This document shows, piece after piece, positions 40,895 to 49,290 of a stretch of 64,000 nucleotides of DNA. Position 1 is the first letter of the stretch. Every line of letters starts with the position of its first letter. The translations under genes were made by a program, and so were the position numbers. The stretch is from NCBI RefSeq assembly GCF_009861525.1, contig NZ_WVHL01000005.1, positions 1,240,001-1,304,000 on the forward strand. The letters are read 5' to 3'. Source of the stretch: Pseudomonas sp. LD120 (GTDB lineage: Bacteria; Pseudomonadota; Gammaproteobacteria; Pseudomonadales; Pseudomonadaceae). Under the pieces are notes generated by a model. That model was not told the DNA's origin, made no database searches, and was given only the letters and a program-made list of their open reading frames with translations.

Positions 40895-41161
40895 ATGAAT
40901 TCGACGATGCCTCAAGTGCTCGATAGTGGTCTGGATGAGCAGTTGGCTTCGCTGTTGCGCAAAGGTGCGGATATTCAATCGATACGCCAGCTTCTTGAGC
41001 GGTACCGGGATCGGGGCTTTGGCGCGCAGGCGGTGTACAACTATCTGGCGTCGCTCAGGCATGACGCATCTGAAGAACTTGAAGACAGAATCCTGGAAGC
41101 CATGGGTATAGCGTCCGGATACTGCTCGCCAGGCTGCAGGGTGTGGGAGGTTGCGCCATGA
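40895..41161 (+). CDS. Unknown small protein, first of a coupled pair
   Basis: 88 residues (ATG 40895; a second ATG at 40907 fits the AAGGA site with longer spacing). Helical N-terminal part (LDEQLASLLRKGADIQSIRQLLERYRDRG) then an end GIASGYCSPGCRVWEVAP with two Cys. Not recognised. It overlaps the next gene by four bases (ATGA). The pair is visibly less G+C-rich than neighbours. The arrangement resembles orphan immunity-type genes, which is speculation. Confidence 0.7.
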   Translation: MNSTMPQVLDSGLDEQLASLLRKGADIQSIRQLLERYRDRGFGAQAVYNYLASLRHDASEELEDRILEAMGIASGYCSPGCRVWEVAP

Positions 41162-41583
41162 CCGAGGCCCATACCGACAAACCATTGATCGGGTGTTCTG
41201 TCAGGGACCTGCAGTTGTACGCTGCGGCGTGCCTGGAGGCTTACTGCCTGAGCAAAGGTATTGCTCATCCTGCTTTAGATGACTTGCTCAAGCACCTTGA
41301 GAACTATCCGGAAAAAGATCGTTTACTGGCCTGGGACAGGGCCGGAGCGCAACTGGCATTGAATGGTCGACGGGATGATTGGCCACAAAGCCTTGTTGCT
41401 TTGATAGCGCCTGAAGATATCGAGGCGTTCTCCAGTATCGTCGACAGCGCGGTTGAGGTTGGAATGGTCGACCTGTATGGAGGCGCGACCGATTTGCCCG
41501 TGATTTTCATGGGCAAGATCACTGCGATATTGCGTCGCAACCTGATCGATTTGCCCGAGCCGAAAGGCGCGGCAGTCGTTTGA
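41158..41583 (+). CDS. Unknown acidic protein, second of a coupled pair
   Basis: 141 residues from ATG 41158, overlapping the stop of the preceding gene. Acidic and soluble, with no signal or membrane segment: LQLYAAACLEAYCLSKGIAHPALDDLLKHL and APEDIEAFSSIVDSAVEVGMVDLYGG. No family recognised. Coupling with the 88-residue gene suggests the products act together. Confidence 0.7.
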   Translation: MTEAHTDKPLIGCSVRDLQLYAAACLEAYCLSKGIAHPALDDLLKHLENYPEKDRLLAWDRAGAQLALNGRRDDWPQSLVALIAPEDIEAFSSIVDSAVEVGMVDLYGGATDLPVIFMGKITAILRRNLIDLPEPKGAAVV

Positions 41584-41624
41584 CCGGCGGCTGCATCACG
41601 GGCACTCCTTGATCGGCAAACATG

Positions 41625-41653
41625 AAAAAAGCCCTGTGCCATGGACACAGAGC
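41625..41653 (-). terminator. Terminator after yebG
   Basis: On the minus strand, GCTCTGTG (41653-41646) pairs with CACAGGGC (41638-41631) and is followed by six T. It lies 20 bp beyond the yebG stop. Confidence 0.8.
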
Positions 41654-41673
41654 TTATTCAATTCGCGTAAAGC

Positions 41674-42015
41674 CTATTTCGCTGCCTTGGCCGCTTTCGC
41701 CGGTTTGGTCGGCGCCTCGGCTTCGGCAGGTTGCTGCGCTTCGACCGCTTCCAGCACGGGCGCGGGGACGTTGAGCAACTCGGACAACGCATCCGGCTGG
41801 CTCTTGAACGCCTTGGCGAAAACATCGCGATTTTTCGCCATGTAGATCCCGGCTTCTTCCACCTGCTGCTCGCTCAACGACGGCACGGCTTTTTGCAACA
41901 CTTGCGCCAGCACTTCAGCCAGTTCGAGCATTTTGTCATGACGGTCAGCTTCGGCTTTATCCATGAACAAGCGCTCCAGATCTCGGCTGCTGCGGTATAC
42001 CACTTCGACGGCCAT
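41674..42015 (-). CDS. yebG: SOS-induced YebG-family protein
   Basis: 113 residues. MAVEVVYRSSRDLERLFMDKAEADRHDKMLELAEVL matches YebG; the C terminus is a low-complexity Ala/Lys/Pro tail (PTKPAKAAKAAK). In E. coli YebG is part of the SOS regulon, with an unknown function. A perfect CTGT-N8-ACAG LexA box sits 44 bp upstream, so SOS control is expected here too. Confidence 0.92.
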   Translation of the reverse strand: MAVEVVYRSSRDLERLFMDKAEADRHDKMLELAEVLAQVLQKAVPSLSEQQVEEAGIYMAKNRDVFAKAFKSQPDALSELLNVPAPVLEAVEAQQPAEAEAPTKPAKAAKAAK

Positions 42016-42058
42016 TCACCACCTCACATGCCTTCACGATAATGGGTCTGTATAAATA

Positions 42059-42074
42059 CTGTATCTATATACAG
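42059..42074. promoter_or_regulatory. LexA (SOS) box upstream of yebG
   Basis: CTGTATCTATATACAG matches the CTGT-N8-ACAG consensus exactly. The upstream stretch CTGTATAAATACTGTA (42048-42063) is a partial second site. Confidence 0.88.
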
Positions 42075-42160
42075 GTCGAGAGAATAGGCGAAACCTTTTC
42101 CCTTGGATAGTGGCTTTTTAATGTAGACGCCGTTTTTTTTTCCGCCCGCCCCCGCGTACA

Positions 42161-42222
42161 GAGCCGACTTGCCGGCGAAGGCGTTACAGGAGTTGGCTGC
42201 CCTTGGCCGATAAGCCGGCTCC
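42161..42222. repeat. REP-type inverted repeat
   Basis: GAGCCGACTTGCCGGCGAAG and, about 25 bp on, CGATAAGCCGGCTCC are opposing arms. It lies in the 342-bp gap between yebG and psiE, which besides the LexA box and an AT-rich stretch holds nothing else recognisable. Confidence 0.55.
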
Positions 42223-42357
42223 AGCAAGGGGCCAGACGTGCCTCGGTAACGGCGGTCTCCATCTCACTGACGGGCTTCTGGCCTTTTTTCTGCATGCAGA
42301 ACAACCGTCACGTCCAATCCGCATCATCCGGTCGAACTGACCTAAGGAAGTACCATC

Positions 42358-42858
42358 GTGAAAATCAATTGGGCCGAGAACCTGCGGCAGAACGTGCATC
42401 AACTGGCCGAATCCCTGGGCAATCTGTTTGTCGAGTCATTCCATTACCTGGCGCTGTTCGCCATCGGTGCGGTGACCGCTTGGGCGGCGGTGATGGAGTT
42501 TTTGCAGATGATCGAGGCGGGGCACATCAAGATCGATGACATCCTGCTGCTGTTCATCTACCTGGAATTGGGGGCGATGGTCGGTATCTACTTCAAGACC
42601 AACCACATGCCGGTGCGCTTTTTGATCTACGTGGCGATCACCGCGCTGACCCGATTGCTGATCTCCAACGTGTCGCACCACAATCCGCCGGACCTGGGGA
42701 TCATTTACCTGTGTGGCGGCATTCTGCTGCTGGCCTTCGCCATTCTGGTGGTGCGCTACGCCTCGTCGCAGTTTCCCTCGGTGAAGATCGAGCATCCGCA
42801 GCGCAAGGTTGGCGCGGGCTCCGGCGAGCATCCGGAAGTGGAAAAGGGCGAGCTTTAA
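42358..42858 (+). CDS. psiE: PsiE-family phosphate-starvation membrane protein
   Basis: 166 residues from GTG 42358 preceded by AAGGAAGT. Four membrane segments (about 27-47, 60-80, 85-105, 115-135). FHYLALFAIGAVTAWAAVMEFLQM and YLELGAMVGIYFKTNHMPVRFLIYVAITALTRLL are PsiE signatures. It is named for phosphate-starvation induction in E. coli; the function is unknown. It overlaps the end of the convergent DUF3509 gene by four bases. Confidence 0.9.
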   Translation: MKINWAENLRQNVHQLAESLGNLFVESFHYLALFAIGAVTAWAAVMEFLQMIEAGHIKIDDILLLFIYLELGAMVGIYFKTNHMPVRFLIYVAITALTRLLISNVSHHNPPDLGIIYLCGGILLLAFAILVVRYASSQFPSVKIEHPQRKVGAGSGEHPEVEKGEL

Positions 42859-43172
42859 ACGCGCAAGACCTGGGGCGCAGGTGGCTGGCCTGTCGGTGGC
42901 GGCAGCGGCAGGCGATCGCCGTTGGTCATGGCTTCGAGAATCGCCATGGCGCTGTGCCCTTGTTCGATGGCTATCCCGAACTGAATGCTTTGCACCAAGC
43001 GCTTGATGCGCTGTGGGTCATTGCGTTGAGCGGCGCTGATCATGCGCTTGGCCACCACCCGGCCGGCCTGGGACAGGGTCAGCATGATGCAGCCGTCCAG
43101 GCCCTGGAGGCTCAGGTTGACCTGGTACTCCGGGGTGAAGGTGTCGGTGATCAGTTGAAAAGGGTTGTCCAT
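42855..43172 (-). CDS. DUF3509 small protein
   Basis: 105 residues beginning MDNPFQLITDTFTPEYQVNLSLQGLDG; conserved in pseudomonads, function unknown. A Pro-rich tail (LPLPPPTGQPPAPQ) follows the conserved part. No signal or membrane segment. Confidence 0.82.
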   Translation of the reverse strand: MDNPFQLITDTFTPEYQVNLSLQGLDGCIMLTLSQAGRVVAKRMISAAQRNDPQRIKRLVQSIQFGIAIEQGHSAMAILEAMTNGDRLPLPPPTGQPPAPQVLRV

Positions 43173-43717
43173 GATGCGTTACCGCCTGATGGGATCGTGC
43201 TGTCATTGACTGGCAGGTGGCGGATTTAGTTCGCGATTCCAGACCACCGGCCAGTCGTGCGCACAGGGTTGCCAATGTCCGTATTGTTCAGGGCAGAACA
43301 AAGCAAGGGACATGCCGGGAATCGCGCCAAGCAATGAATTCGGGGAGAAAAAAGCGCACCACAGGGGGGGCTTTTCTGTTGCCGGTCTGTTTCGGGGCGT
43401 TCGTCGAGAAATGACCGCAGACGGTGCGGCAAGACCGTTCAACAGCAGGAAGCTGCCTTGCTTGGCGCTGATGGAAGGGCGGCTGGCAACAGCGCTCATC
43501 AGGACGGTTGAGAGGGGGTGAACTCAGCGAGCCAACTCCCGACAGTAACAGTGCTTTTGTAGTTTGTCCGGCTTTATTTGCGTAGGAATATTTATCTTTT
43601 TTCAGGGCTTGAAATGTTCGTCTTGGTGCCTAATTGTGTAATCAAGAGGTCACGAAATGCAGGTTCCAACGCATTGCCTTGACCCTCTTACGAGCACGCT
43701 GAAATAAGGGAAGAACT
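43173..43717. other. 545-bp gap before hpf with no supported gene
   Basis: A 98-codon minus-strand frame (43203-43499) has no family match and no ribosome site that I can see. From 43550 on the DNA becomes AT-rich, as expected for the hpf promoter and leader, and contains a stem-loop (43644-43689). Confidence 0.5.
43644..43689 (+). other. Stem-loop in the hpf leader
   Basis: AAGAGGTC (43644-43651) pairs with GACCCTCTT (43681-43689) with one bulged base, and AATGC (43656-43660) with GCATT (43671-43675) inside. The hairpin ends 28 bp before the hpf ATG. It could affect mRNA stability or translation. Confidence 0.5.
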
Positions 43718-44125
43718 ATGCAAATCCAAGTCCATAGCGATAACCATATTCAAAGCAGCCTTAGGTTGGAGGAGTGGGTGCGTAGCACCGTTGAAAGCAC
43801 GCTCGAACGCTACGAAGAAGACCTGACCCGAATAGTGGTCCACCTGCGCGATGAGAACGGTGGCAAGTCAGGTCCAGACGATATGCGCTGTCAGCTGGAA
43901 GCCCGTCCTAAAGGCCACCAGCCCATTTCCGTGACCCACAAGGCCGATACGCTGGAGCAGGCCATCGACGGCGCCACCATCAAGATGGAAAGTGCTCTGG
44001 AACACATGTTTGGCAAACTGCGCGGCAAACGCGCGGCGGCTGAACCCAGCACCGATGGCAGTGAGGCCGACGCCCTGCTCGAAGAAGAATTCCTGGAGAA
44101 CCAACAAGCCGCGCTCAACAGCTGA
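43718..44125 (+). CDS. hpf: Ribosome hibernation factor HPF/RaiA family
   Basis: 135 residues. MQIQVHSDNHIQSSLRLEEWVRSTVESTLERYEEDLTRIVVHLRDENG has the beta-alpha-beta fold of HPF/RaiA proteins, which bind the 30S decoding centre in stationary phase. The length sits between short HPF (about 95) and long HPF; the extra C-terminal 35 residues are acidic and have no dimerisation domain. AGGGAAG ribosome site upstream. Single gene with a strong terminator. Confidence 0.87.
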   Translation: MQIQVHSDNHIQSSLRLEEWVRSTVESTLERYEEDLTRIVVHLRDENGGKSGPDDMRCQLEARPKGHQPISVTHKADTLEQAIDGATIKMESALEHMFGKLRGKRAAAEPSTDGSEADALLEEEFLENQQAALNS

Positions 44126-44153
44126 CGGCGCTGCTCCACCCCCCCCCCGCGAA

Positions 44154-44183
44154 CGGGCCTGCATTGCAGGCCCGTTTTTTTTT
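44154..44183 (+). terminator. Rho-independent terminator after hpf
   Basis: CGGGCCTGC (44154-44162), loop ATT, GCAGGCCCG (44166-44174) followed by nine T. Confidence 0.92.
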
Positions 44184-44331
44184 GCCAATGAACCCGTTCA
44201 GGGAGCCAGGGAGTTGTTTGCGCCAGGCGTGTGTCGCGCGGTGCGGCCAGGTTTGCACCTCGGTTGTTGGCGTGTGGTTGTGGCCATTGGAGCGGCTGTG
44301 CCGGGCGTCGCATCAGCTTCGTCGAGAAGCG

Positions 44332-44980
44332 TCAGAAGGCCACGGACGTCCGTACGTAGAGGGTGCGCGGCTCACCCACGTATTTGCCTTTGTTGTTGTC
44401 GAAGGAGCGGGTGAAGTACTGCTGGTTGAAGGTGTTCTTGACCCCCACCGCGACGTTGAGGTCTGACAGCCGTGGGCCGAAGTCGTAGCCGGCGCGGGTG
44501 CTGAACAGCCTGTAGCCGGGGATGCGCCGTTGCTGCCATCGGCACTGTGCGTTGAGGTGTTGGCGTTGTCGGCGAATTGGCTGCTCGGGTAGCTGCTGTC
44601 GAGATTGAGCGTCCACGGACCTACGGTGTAGCTCCCCCCCAGGGTGCCCTTGTGCTTGGAAGAGAAGGGCAGGCGGTTGCCCTTGTTCGGACCATCCTCA
44701 CGCATGCTGGCATCGACGTAGGCATAGGTGGTGTAGACATTGAAACCGGCCAGCGCCGGATCAATGCCGTCCAGGGCGTAGTTGATGCTGCTTTCGATGC
44801 CCTGATGCCGGGTTTCGTCCCGGGGGATCACCGTGTCGTTGGTCTGGTGACTGTCGTACTGGTTGTCGAAGTTGATCAGGAACGCGCCGATCTCCGCCCG
44901 CAGGGTGCCATCGTCATAGCGGGTGCCCAGTTCCCAGGCGCGGGCCTTTTCCGGTTTGACCCCGCTGGCCACGCGGTGGG
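44332..44980 (-). pseudogene. C-terminal remnant of a TonB-dependent receptor, frameshifted
   Basis: The minus strand reads GVKPEKARAWELGTRYDDGTLRAEIGAFLINFDNQYD, then NVYTTYAYVDASMREDG and GPWTLNLDSSYPSSQFAD as far as SADGSNG; the frame then moves by one base near 44525 and continues RIPGYRLFSTRAGYDFGPRL...VKNTFNQQYFTRSFDNNKGKYVGEPRTLYVRTSVAF to the stop at 44332. This is the barrel end of a FecA-like receptor. The N-terminal two thirds, including plug and signal, are absent. A single-base loss plus truncation make it non-functional. Confidence 0.88.
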
Positions 44981-45209
44981 CATCGGCGCTGTGGGGGCAG
45001 CTGAGCCGACCCCGCAACCAGCTGTTCAGCCAGCTGTGATGAGCCTGGTAGAGACCTTCGACGGTAGCGCAATGGGACAAGCGGGACGCTCCTGCACCCA
45101 CAGGGCGCACAAGAGAACAAGAATTGTTCGTAATGTGGTGTCGCTACCTGGCATTCGGCAATCAGCTCGCATCACCACCAGCGCGTGGCTTTCCCTGCGC
45201 TTTTTGCAT

Positions 45210-45231
45210 ATGAGAATATTTATCATTATTA
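45210..45231. promoter_or_regulatory. Fur box before the DUF3649-PepSY-DUF3325 operon
   Basis: On the minus strand the site reads GATAATAATGATAAATATTC followed by TC, close to repeated GATAAT hexamers of the Fur consensus. It is 71 bp upstream of the DUF3649 ATG. Iron repression of the operon, including the sigma factor genes downstream, is inferred. Confidence 0.75.
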
Positions 45232-45301
45232 TCGTGCGCCTGTTGGCTCCGGGCGCTTGTATGGCATCCCGGGCTTCTTCCCCTCGTTTCCAGGTCCAAA
45301 C

Positions 45302-45607
45302 ATGAAAAGCAAGGCCGGCGGGCTCCCCGCTTCCTATCGTCTGGCGGTTGCCTCGCGGGTCTGTGCCGCACTCCTGGGGGGCTATCTGCTGGCGGCGCTG
45401 TCCAGTGTCTGCCTGACCCTGCTGCTGCCCGGCCCCAGAGTCGATGCCGTGCTCAGCGGGATGCTCCTGTCCTTTGTGTTCTACCTGCTGGCGGTGCTCT
45501 GGTGCTTTGCCTGTCGCAGTGCCTGGCAGGCCTGGGCCGGCGTATTGCTGCCGAGCCTGGTGCTGGCACTGGTGAGCGGCAGTGTCTACCGGGCGGTCTG
45601 GTCATGA
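45302..45607 (+). CDS. DUF3649 small membrane protein (iron-uptake associated)
   Basis: 101 residues from ATG 45302. Three membrane segments (about 18-42, 48-68, 75-95). DUF3649 proteins usually sit beside PepSY and DUF3325 genes in TonB-receptor loci. Function unknown. The stop overlaps the next ATG (ATGA). Confidence 0.82.
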   Translation: MKSKAGGLPASYRLAVASRVCAALLGGYLLAALSSVCLTLLLPGPRVDAVLSGMLLSFVFYLLAVLWCFACRSAWQAWAGVLLPSLVLALVSGSVYRAVWS

Positions 45608-47190
45608 AGGAGGGCTTGCGTCAGTCCATGGCCTGGCTGCACACCTGGGGTGGGCTGCTGCTGGGCTGGTTGCTGTTCGCGATTTTCTTCACCGGCACCC
45701 TGTCCTACTTCAAGGCGGAAATCACCCACTGGATGCAGCCCGAGGCGCCGGCCCGCGCCCTGAATGCCGACGTCAGTCTGGATCTGGCCCAGCGCTACCT
45801 GGAACAGCACGGCCAGGGTGCCCAGCGCTGGTTCATCGACCTGCCGGACCCGCGCCAGCCGCTGCTGGCGGTGGCCTGGCAGGCGCCGAGCGCCCCCGGC
45901 GAACGTGGCGTGTTCACGGAAAAGCTCCTGGACCCCGGCACCGGCAGCGAACTGCACGTGCGCGATACCCGTGGCGGCGAGTTCTTCTACCGCTTCCACT
46001 TCCAACTGCAAATGCCCTATCCCTGGGGCCGCTGGCTGTCGACGATGGCGGCCATGGTGATGTTCGTGGCGCTGATCAGCGGCATCATCACCCACAAGAA
46101 AATCTTCAAGGACTTCTTCACCTTCCGCCCGCGCAAGGGCCAGCGCACCTGGCTCGACGGGCACAACGCGGTAGGCGTGCTGGTGCTGCCGTTCCATTTG
46201 ATGATCACCTACAGCAGCCTGGTGATCTTCATGTCCATGGTTATGCCGGCGAGCATCCTGGTGGCCTACAAGGGCGACAGCAATGCCTACTTCAAGGACC
46301 TGCGACCGGCCAGCAACAGCACCCCGGCGGCCGGTCAGGCGGCGCCCCTGACCGCTCTCGATCCACTGCTCAAACAGGCCCTGGAACATTGGCCGGGGGG
46401 GCGGGTGCAGCGGCTGGTGATCAACCACCCGGGGGATGCCAACGCTTCGGTGAACGTCATGCGCCACAGCGCCGACCGGGTGGTGCGCGACGCGGGCAGC
46501 ACCCTGTCGTTCAACGGGGTCAACGGCCAACTGTTGCAGGTCAGCCCGGAACAATCCCTGCCCAAGGCCATCAGCGGCAGTTTCTATGGCTTGCACATGG
46601 GGCTGTTCGCCGGGCCGCTGCTGCGCTGGCTGTACTTCGTCTGCGGGCTGGCGAGCACCGCGATGATTGGCACCGGGCTGGTGATCTGGCTCGGCAAGCG
46701 CCAGCTCAAGCATGCCAAGTGTGCCGTGCAGCCGTTCGAGCTGCGCCTGGTGGAAATCTTGAACATCGCCAGCATGGCTGGGCTGGTGCTGGCAGTGGCG
46801 GCATTCTTCTGGAGCAACCGCTTGTTGCCGGCGGCTTTCGCCGAGCGCGCCGACTGGGAGGTCAACAGCTTCTTCTGGGCCTGGGGCTTGAGCCTGTTGC
46901 ACGCCTGCGTCCGCCCCGGCCGTCGTGCCTGGATTGAACAACTGGGCTTGGGGGCCGTGCTGTTTGCCGGTGTGCCGGTGCTGAGTGTCCTCACCAGCCC
47001 AAGCCTCACGGATGGCTTCATGGTCCGCGGCGACTGGAGCATCGCCGGTTTCGATTTGGCGTGCCTGTGCAGCGGCCTGTTCCTCGCCTGGGCGGCGCGC
47101 AAGCTGCAGCGTGCCGCGATTGTGCCGGCCGGCGCCAAGCCGCGTCCGCCCCGACAACGCCCGTTGGCCGCTGAAACCGAGGTGAATTGA
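45604..47190 (+). CDS. PepSY-associated membrane protein (siderophore reductase-like)
   Basis: 528 residues from ATG 45604. Four long membrane segments (about 15-35, 145-170, 200-225, 350-380) plus further C-terminal ones; MAWLHTWGGLLLGWLLFAIFFTGTLSYF at the N terminus and HKKIFKDFFTFRPRKGQRTWLDGHNAVG are typical of the PiuB/FoxB-type family. Conserved His in the helices may bind haem. Relatives reduce ferric siderophores at the inner membrane. Second gene of the iron operon. Confidence 0.87.
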   Translation: MKEGLRQSMAWLHTWGGLLLGWLLFAIFFTGTLSYFKAEITHWMQPEAPARALNADVSLDLAQRYLEQHGQGAQRWFIDLPDPRQPLLAVAWQAPSAPGERGVFTEKLLDPGTGSELHVRDTRGGEFFYRFHFQLQMPYPWGRWLSTMAAMVMFVALISGIITHKKIFKDFFTFRPRKGQRTWLDGHNAVGVLVLPFHLMITYSSLVIFMSMVMPASILVAYKGDSNAYFKDLRPASNSTPAAGQAAPLTALDPLLKQALEHWPGGRVQRLVINHPGDANASVNVMRHSADRVVRDAGSTLSFNGVNGQLLQVSPEQSLPKAISGSFYGLHMGLFAGPLLRWLYFVCGLASTAMIGTGLVIWLGKRQLKHAKCAVQPFELRLVEILNIASMAGLVLAVAAFFWSNRLLPAAFAERADWEVNSFFWAWGLSLLHACVRPGRRAWIEQLGLGAVLFAGVPVLSVLTSPSLTDGFMVRGDWSIAGFDLACLCSGLFLAWAARKLQRAAIVPAGAKPRPPRQRPLAAETEVN

Positions 47191-47517
47191 ATGCTCCTGG
47201 CGCTGTTGCTGTGTTATGCCGGTTTCACCGGCCTGTGCCTGTCACTGGACCGGCATCACGCGGAACTGCTCGGGCATAAGCCTTCGACCGTGCGCCGTCA
47301 CGGCCTGCGTCTGGGCGGCTGGTTGCTGCTCGGCCTGTCGCTGGCGGCGGCGGTACTCGATACCGGCTGGAGCCTTGGGCTGGTGCAATGGTGTGCGCTG
47401 CTGATGTGCAGCGCCTTGCTGCTGGTGCTGCTGTTGCCGTATCGACCGCGTTGGGTGCTGTCGATGGCGGGGGTCAGCCTGCTGGCCAGCCCGCTCGTCG
47501 CCCTGGCCCATTGCTGA
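47191..47517 (+). CDS. DUF3325 small membrane protein
   Basis: 108 residues, three membrane segments (about 1-20, 40-62, 68-100). MLLALLLCYAGFTGLCLSLDRHHAELLG begins DUF3325, a partner of PepSY/DUF3649 proteins in iron loci. It starts directly after the preceding stop (TGAATG). Function unknown. Confidence 0.83.
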   Translation: MLLALLLCYAGFTGLCLSLDRHHAELLGHKPSTVRRHGLRLGGWLLLGLSLAAAVLDTGWSLGLVQWCALLMCSALLLVLLLPYRPRWVLSMAGVSLLASPLVALAHC

Positions 47518-47528
47518 GCGAGCGGACG

Positions 47529-48107
47529 ATGATGAGCACCCTGCCACCGGAGCCTTCTGAGCGGGATCACGCTGACCCACAGGGCAGTCGCGCGCATTTC
47601 CTTCAGGTGTTCCTGTCCCAGCGTTCGCAGATGGAAGCCCTGGTCAGTCGCCGGGTCGGTTGCCGGGCCACCGCCGCGGATCTGGTGCAGGACCTGTTCC
47701 TGCGCTTCTGGCGCCGGCCGCTGGTGCAGGTCGAAGAACTCAGCACCTACCTGCTGCGCTGTGCCGGCAATATCGCTATCGATCATCTGCGCAGCGAAGG
47801 CGCGCGGGTTCGGGTCAGCGAAGGCTGGTTGCCGGAGCAGCAAGACAACCGCAGCATCGAGCCTCAGGCGGCGCTGGAAGCCGGCAATGATCTGCGGCAT
47901 GTGGAGGCTGCCTTGCGTGGCCTACCGGAGCGTACCCGGCAGATTTTCCTGCTCAACCGTATTCACGGGCGTAAATACGCCGAAATCGCCCAGGCCATGG
48001 GGCTGTCGCAAAGCGCGGTGGAGAAACATATGATGCGCGCCCTCGACGCCTGCAAGGCCAGCCTGCGGGAGTCCTCGACCCCGGGTCCGCCAAGGATTGC
48101 CCCGTGA
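47529..48107 (+). CDS. ECF sigma factor, FecI type
   Basis: 192 residues from ATG 47529 (a second ATG follows at once). Region 2: SQMEALVSRRVGCRATAADLVQDLFLRFW; region 4: VEAALRGLPERTRQIFLLNRIHGRKYAEIAQAMGLSQSAVEKHMMRAL. Partner of the FecR protein, whose GTG overlaps the end of this gene. It should transcribe the downstream receptor gene when the receptor signals. The N-terminal 24 residues are extra compared with typical FecI. Confidence 0.93.
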   Translation: MMSTLPPEPSERDHADPQGSRAHFLQVFLSQRSQMEALVSRRVGCRATAADLVQDLFLRFWRRPLVQVEELSTYLLRCAGNIAIDHLRSEGARVRVSEGWLPEQQDNRSIEPQAALEAGNDLRHVEAALRGLPERTRQIFLLNRIHGRKYAEIAQAMGLSQSAVEKHMMRALDACKASLRESSTPGPPRIAP

Positions 48108-49093
48108 ACCAGCGCTCCAGCGTCACGCCCACGCCCGCCCAGGAACAGGCTGCCCTGGCCTGGCTCAGCTTGCTGCATGATCAACCCAGCAGTGGTGATC
48201 AGGCCACCTTCAGTCAATGGCTGCAGGCCGATCCGGCCCATGTCCAAGCCTATGCGCAGGCTCAGGTGGTGTGGGAGTTGAGCGAGCAACCGGCGCGTAC
48301 CCTGGCCGCTGAAGACGCCATTGCCCTGCAAGGGCTGTTGCACGCCATGGACCGGTCCAAGCTGCGGACCCGACGGCGCTGGTCGACCGGTCTGGCACTG
48401 GCGGCCAGTATGCTGCTGGCGGTCGCGCTGGGTGCCGGCTGGCAACCAGGACGTTGGGTTGAAGACCTGGGAGCCGATTATGTCTCGGCGCCGGGGCAGG
48501 TGCGCACGGTGACCCTCGCCGACCAGAGCCAGGTGACTCTGGACGCCGACAGTGCCATTGCCGTGGACTTCAGTCATGGCGAGCGGCATGTACAACTGCG
48601 ACGCGGGGCGGGGTTTTTCCACGTGAGCCACCACGCCCAGCCCTTCGTGGTGGCGGCAGGGCAGGGCGAGGCGCGGGTGTTGGGCACTCAGTTCGAAGTG
48701 CGTCTGCAAACCGATGGTGCCCAAGTCACGGTGTTGTCCGGGCGCGTCGGGGTCACGGCGGCCCAGGACGCTCCGCAACAGGTGCTCGGCGCCGGTGAAC
48801 AAATGGCCTATGGCAATGGCGACGCGCAGCAACGCCACAGTGTCGACAGCGAGGCGCAACTGGCCTGGCGCCAAGGCTGGCTGAACTACTATCACGCGCC
48901 CCTGGCCGACGTGGTCGCAGACCTGCGGCGCTATTTCCCCGGGCGCATTGTGCTGCTCAGTGACGAGCTGGCGGCGCGGCGGGTCAGTGGCCGTTTTCCC
49001 AGCAAGGACCCGCAGGCGGTGCTCGATGCTTTGCAGGCGGCCCTGGGCTTTGAGCAGCACCATGTGCTGGGGCGGCTCATCGTTCTGCGCTGA
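48104..49093 (+). CDS. FecR-family anti-sigma regulator
   Basis: 329 residues from GTG 48104, which overlaps the sigma factor stop. Cytoplasmic DUF4880 domain (AALAWLSLLHDQPSSGDQATFSQWL), a membrane segment about residues 93-108 (STGLALAASMLLAVAL), the FecR domain (APGQVRTVTLADQSQVTLDADSAIAV...) and a C-terminal STN-like part (FPSKDPQAVLDALQAALGF) that contacts the receptor signalling domain. It passes the ligand signal from receptor to sigma factor across the inner membrane. Confidence 0.94.
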   Translation: MNQRSSVTPTPAQEQAALAWLSLLHDQPSSGDQATFSQWLQADPAHVQAYAQAQVVWELSEQPARTLAAEDAIALQGLLHAMDRSKLRTRRRWSTGLALAASMLLAVALGAGWQPGRWVEDLGADYVSAPGQVRTVTLADQSQVTLDADSAIAVDFSHGERHVQLRRGAGFFHVSHHAQPFVVAAGQGEARVLGTQFEVRLQTDGAQVTVLSGRVGVTAAQDAPQQVLGAGEQMAYGNGDAQQRHSVDSEAQLAWRQGWLNYYHAPLADVVADLRRYFPGRIVLLSDELAARRVSGRFPSKDPQAVLDALQAALGFEQHHVLGRLIVLR

Positions 49094-49290
49094 GGTACGT
49101 GTTGCGCGTGGACCGATCACGCCTGCGCGGGGGCGTCTTGTACACCGTCAGGCATGAACGAGATTGGGCGTTTTCACGGTTGCGCAATTATTTTCAAAAA
49201 ACAGGTGAGGTCTTTGCGCTCGACGTTCGTGTAGTGCTTGAAACTGCGACTAATTCGCATTCACGACGCTTTTACACACGAGTCTCAAGC

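Noticed and set aside
43203..43499. 98-codon minus-strand frame between DUF3509 and hpf
   Set aside because: No ribosome site, no recognised family and odd composition.
45586..47157. Long minus-strand open frame opposite the PepSY gene
   Set aside because: Antisense to a clear membrane protein; Gln/His/Arg-rich shadow composition.
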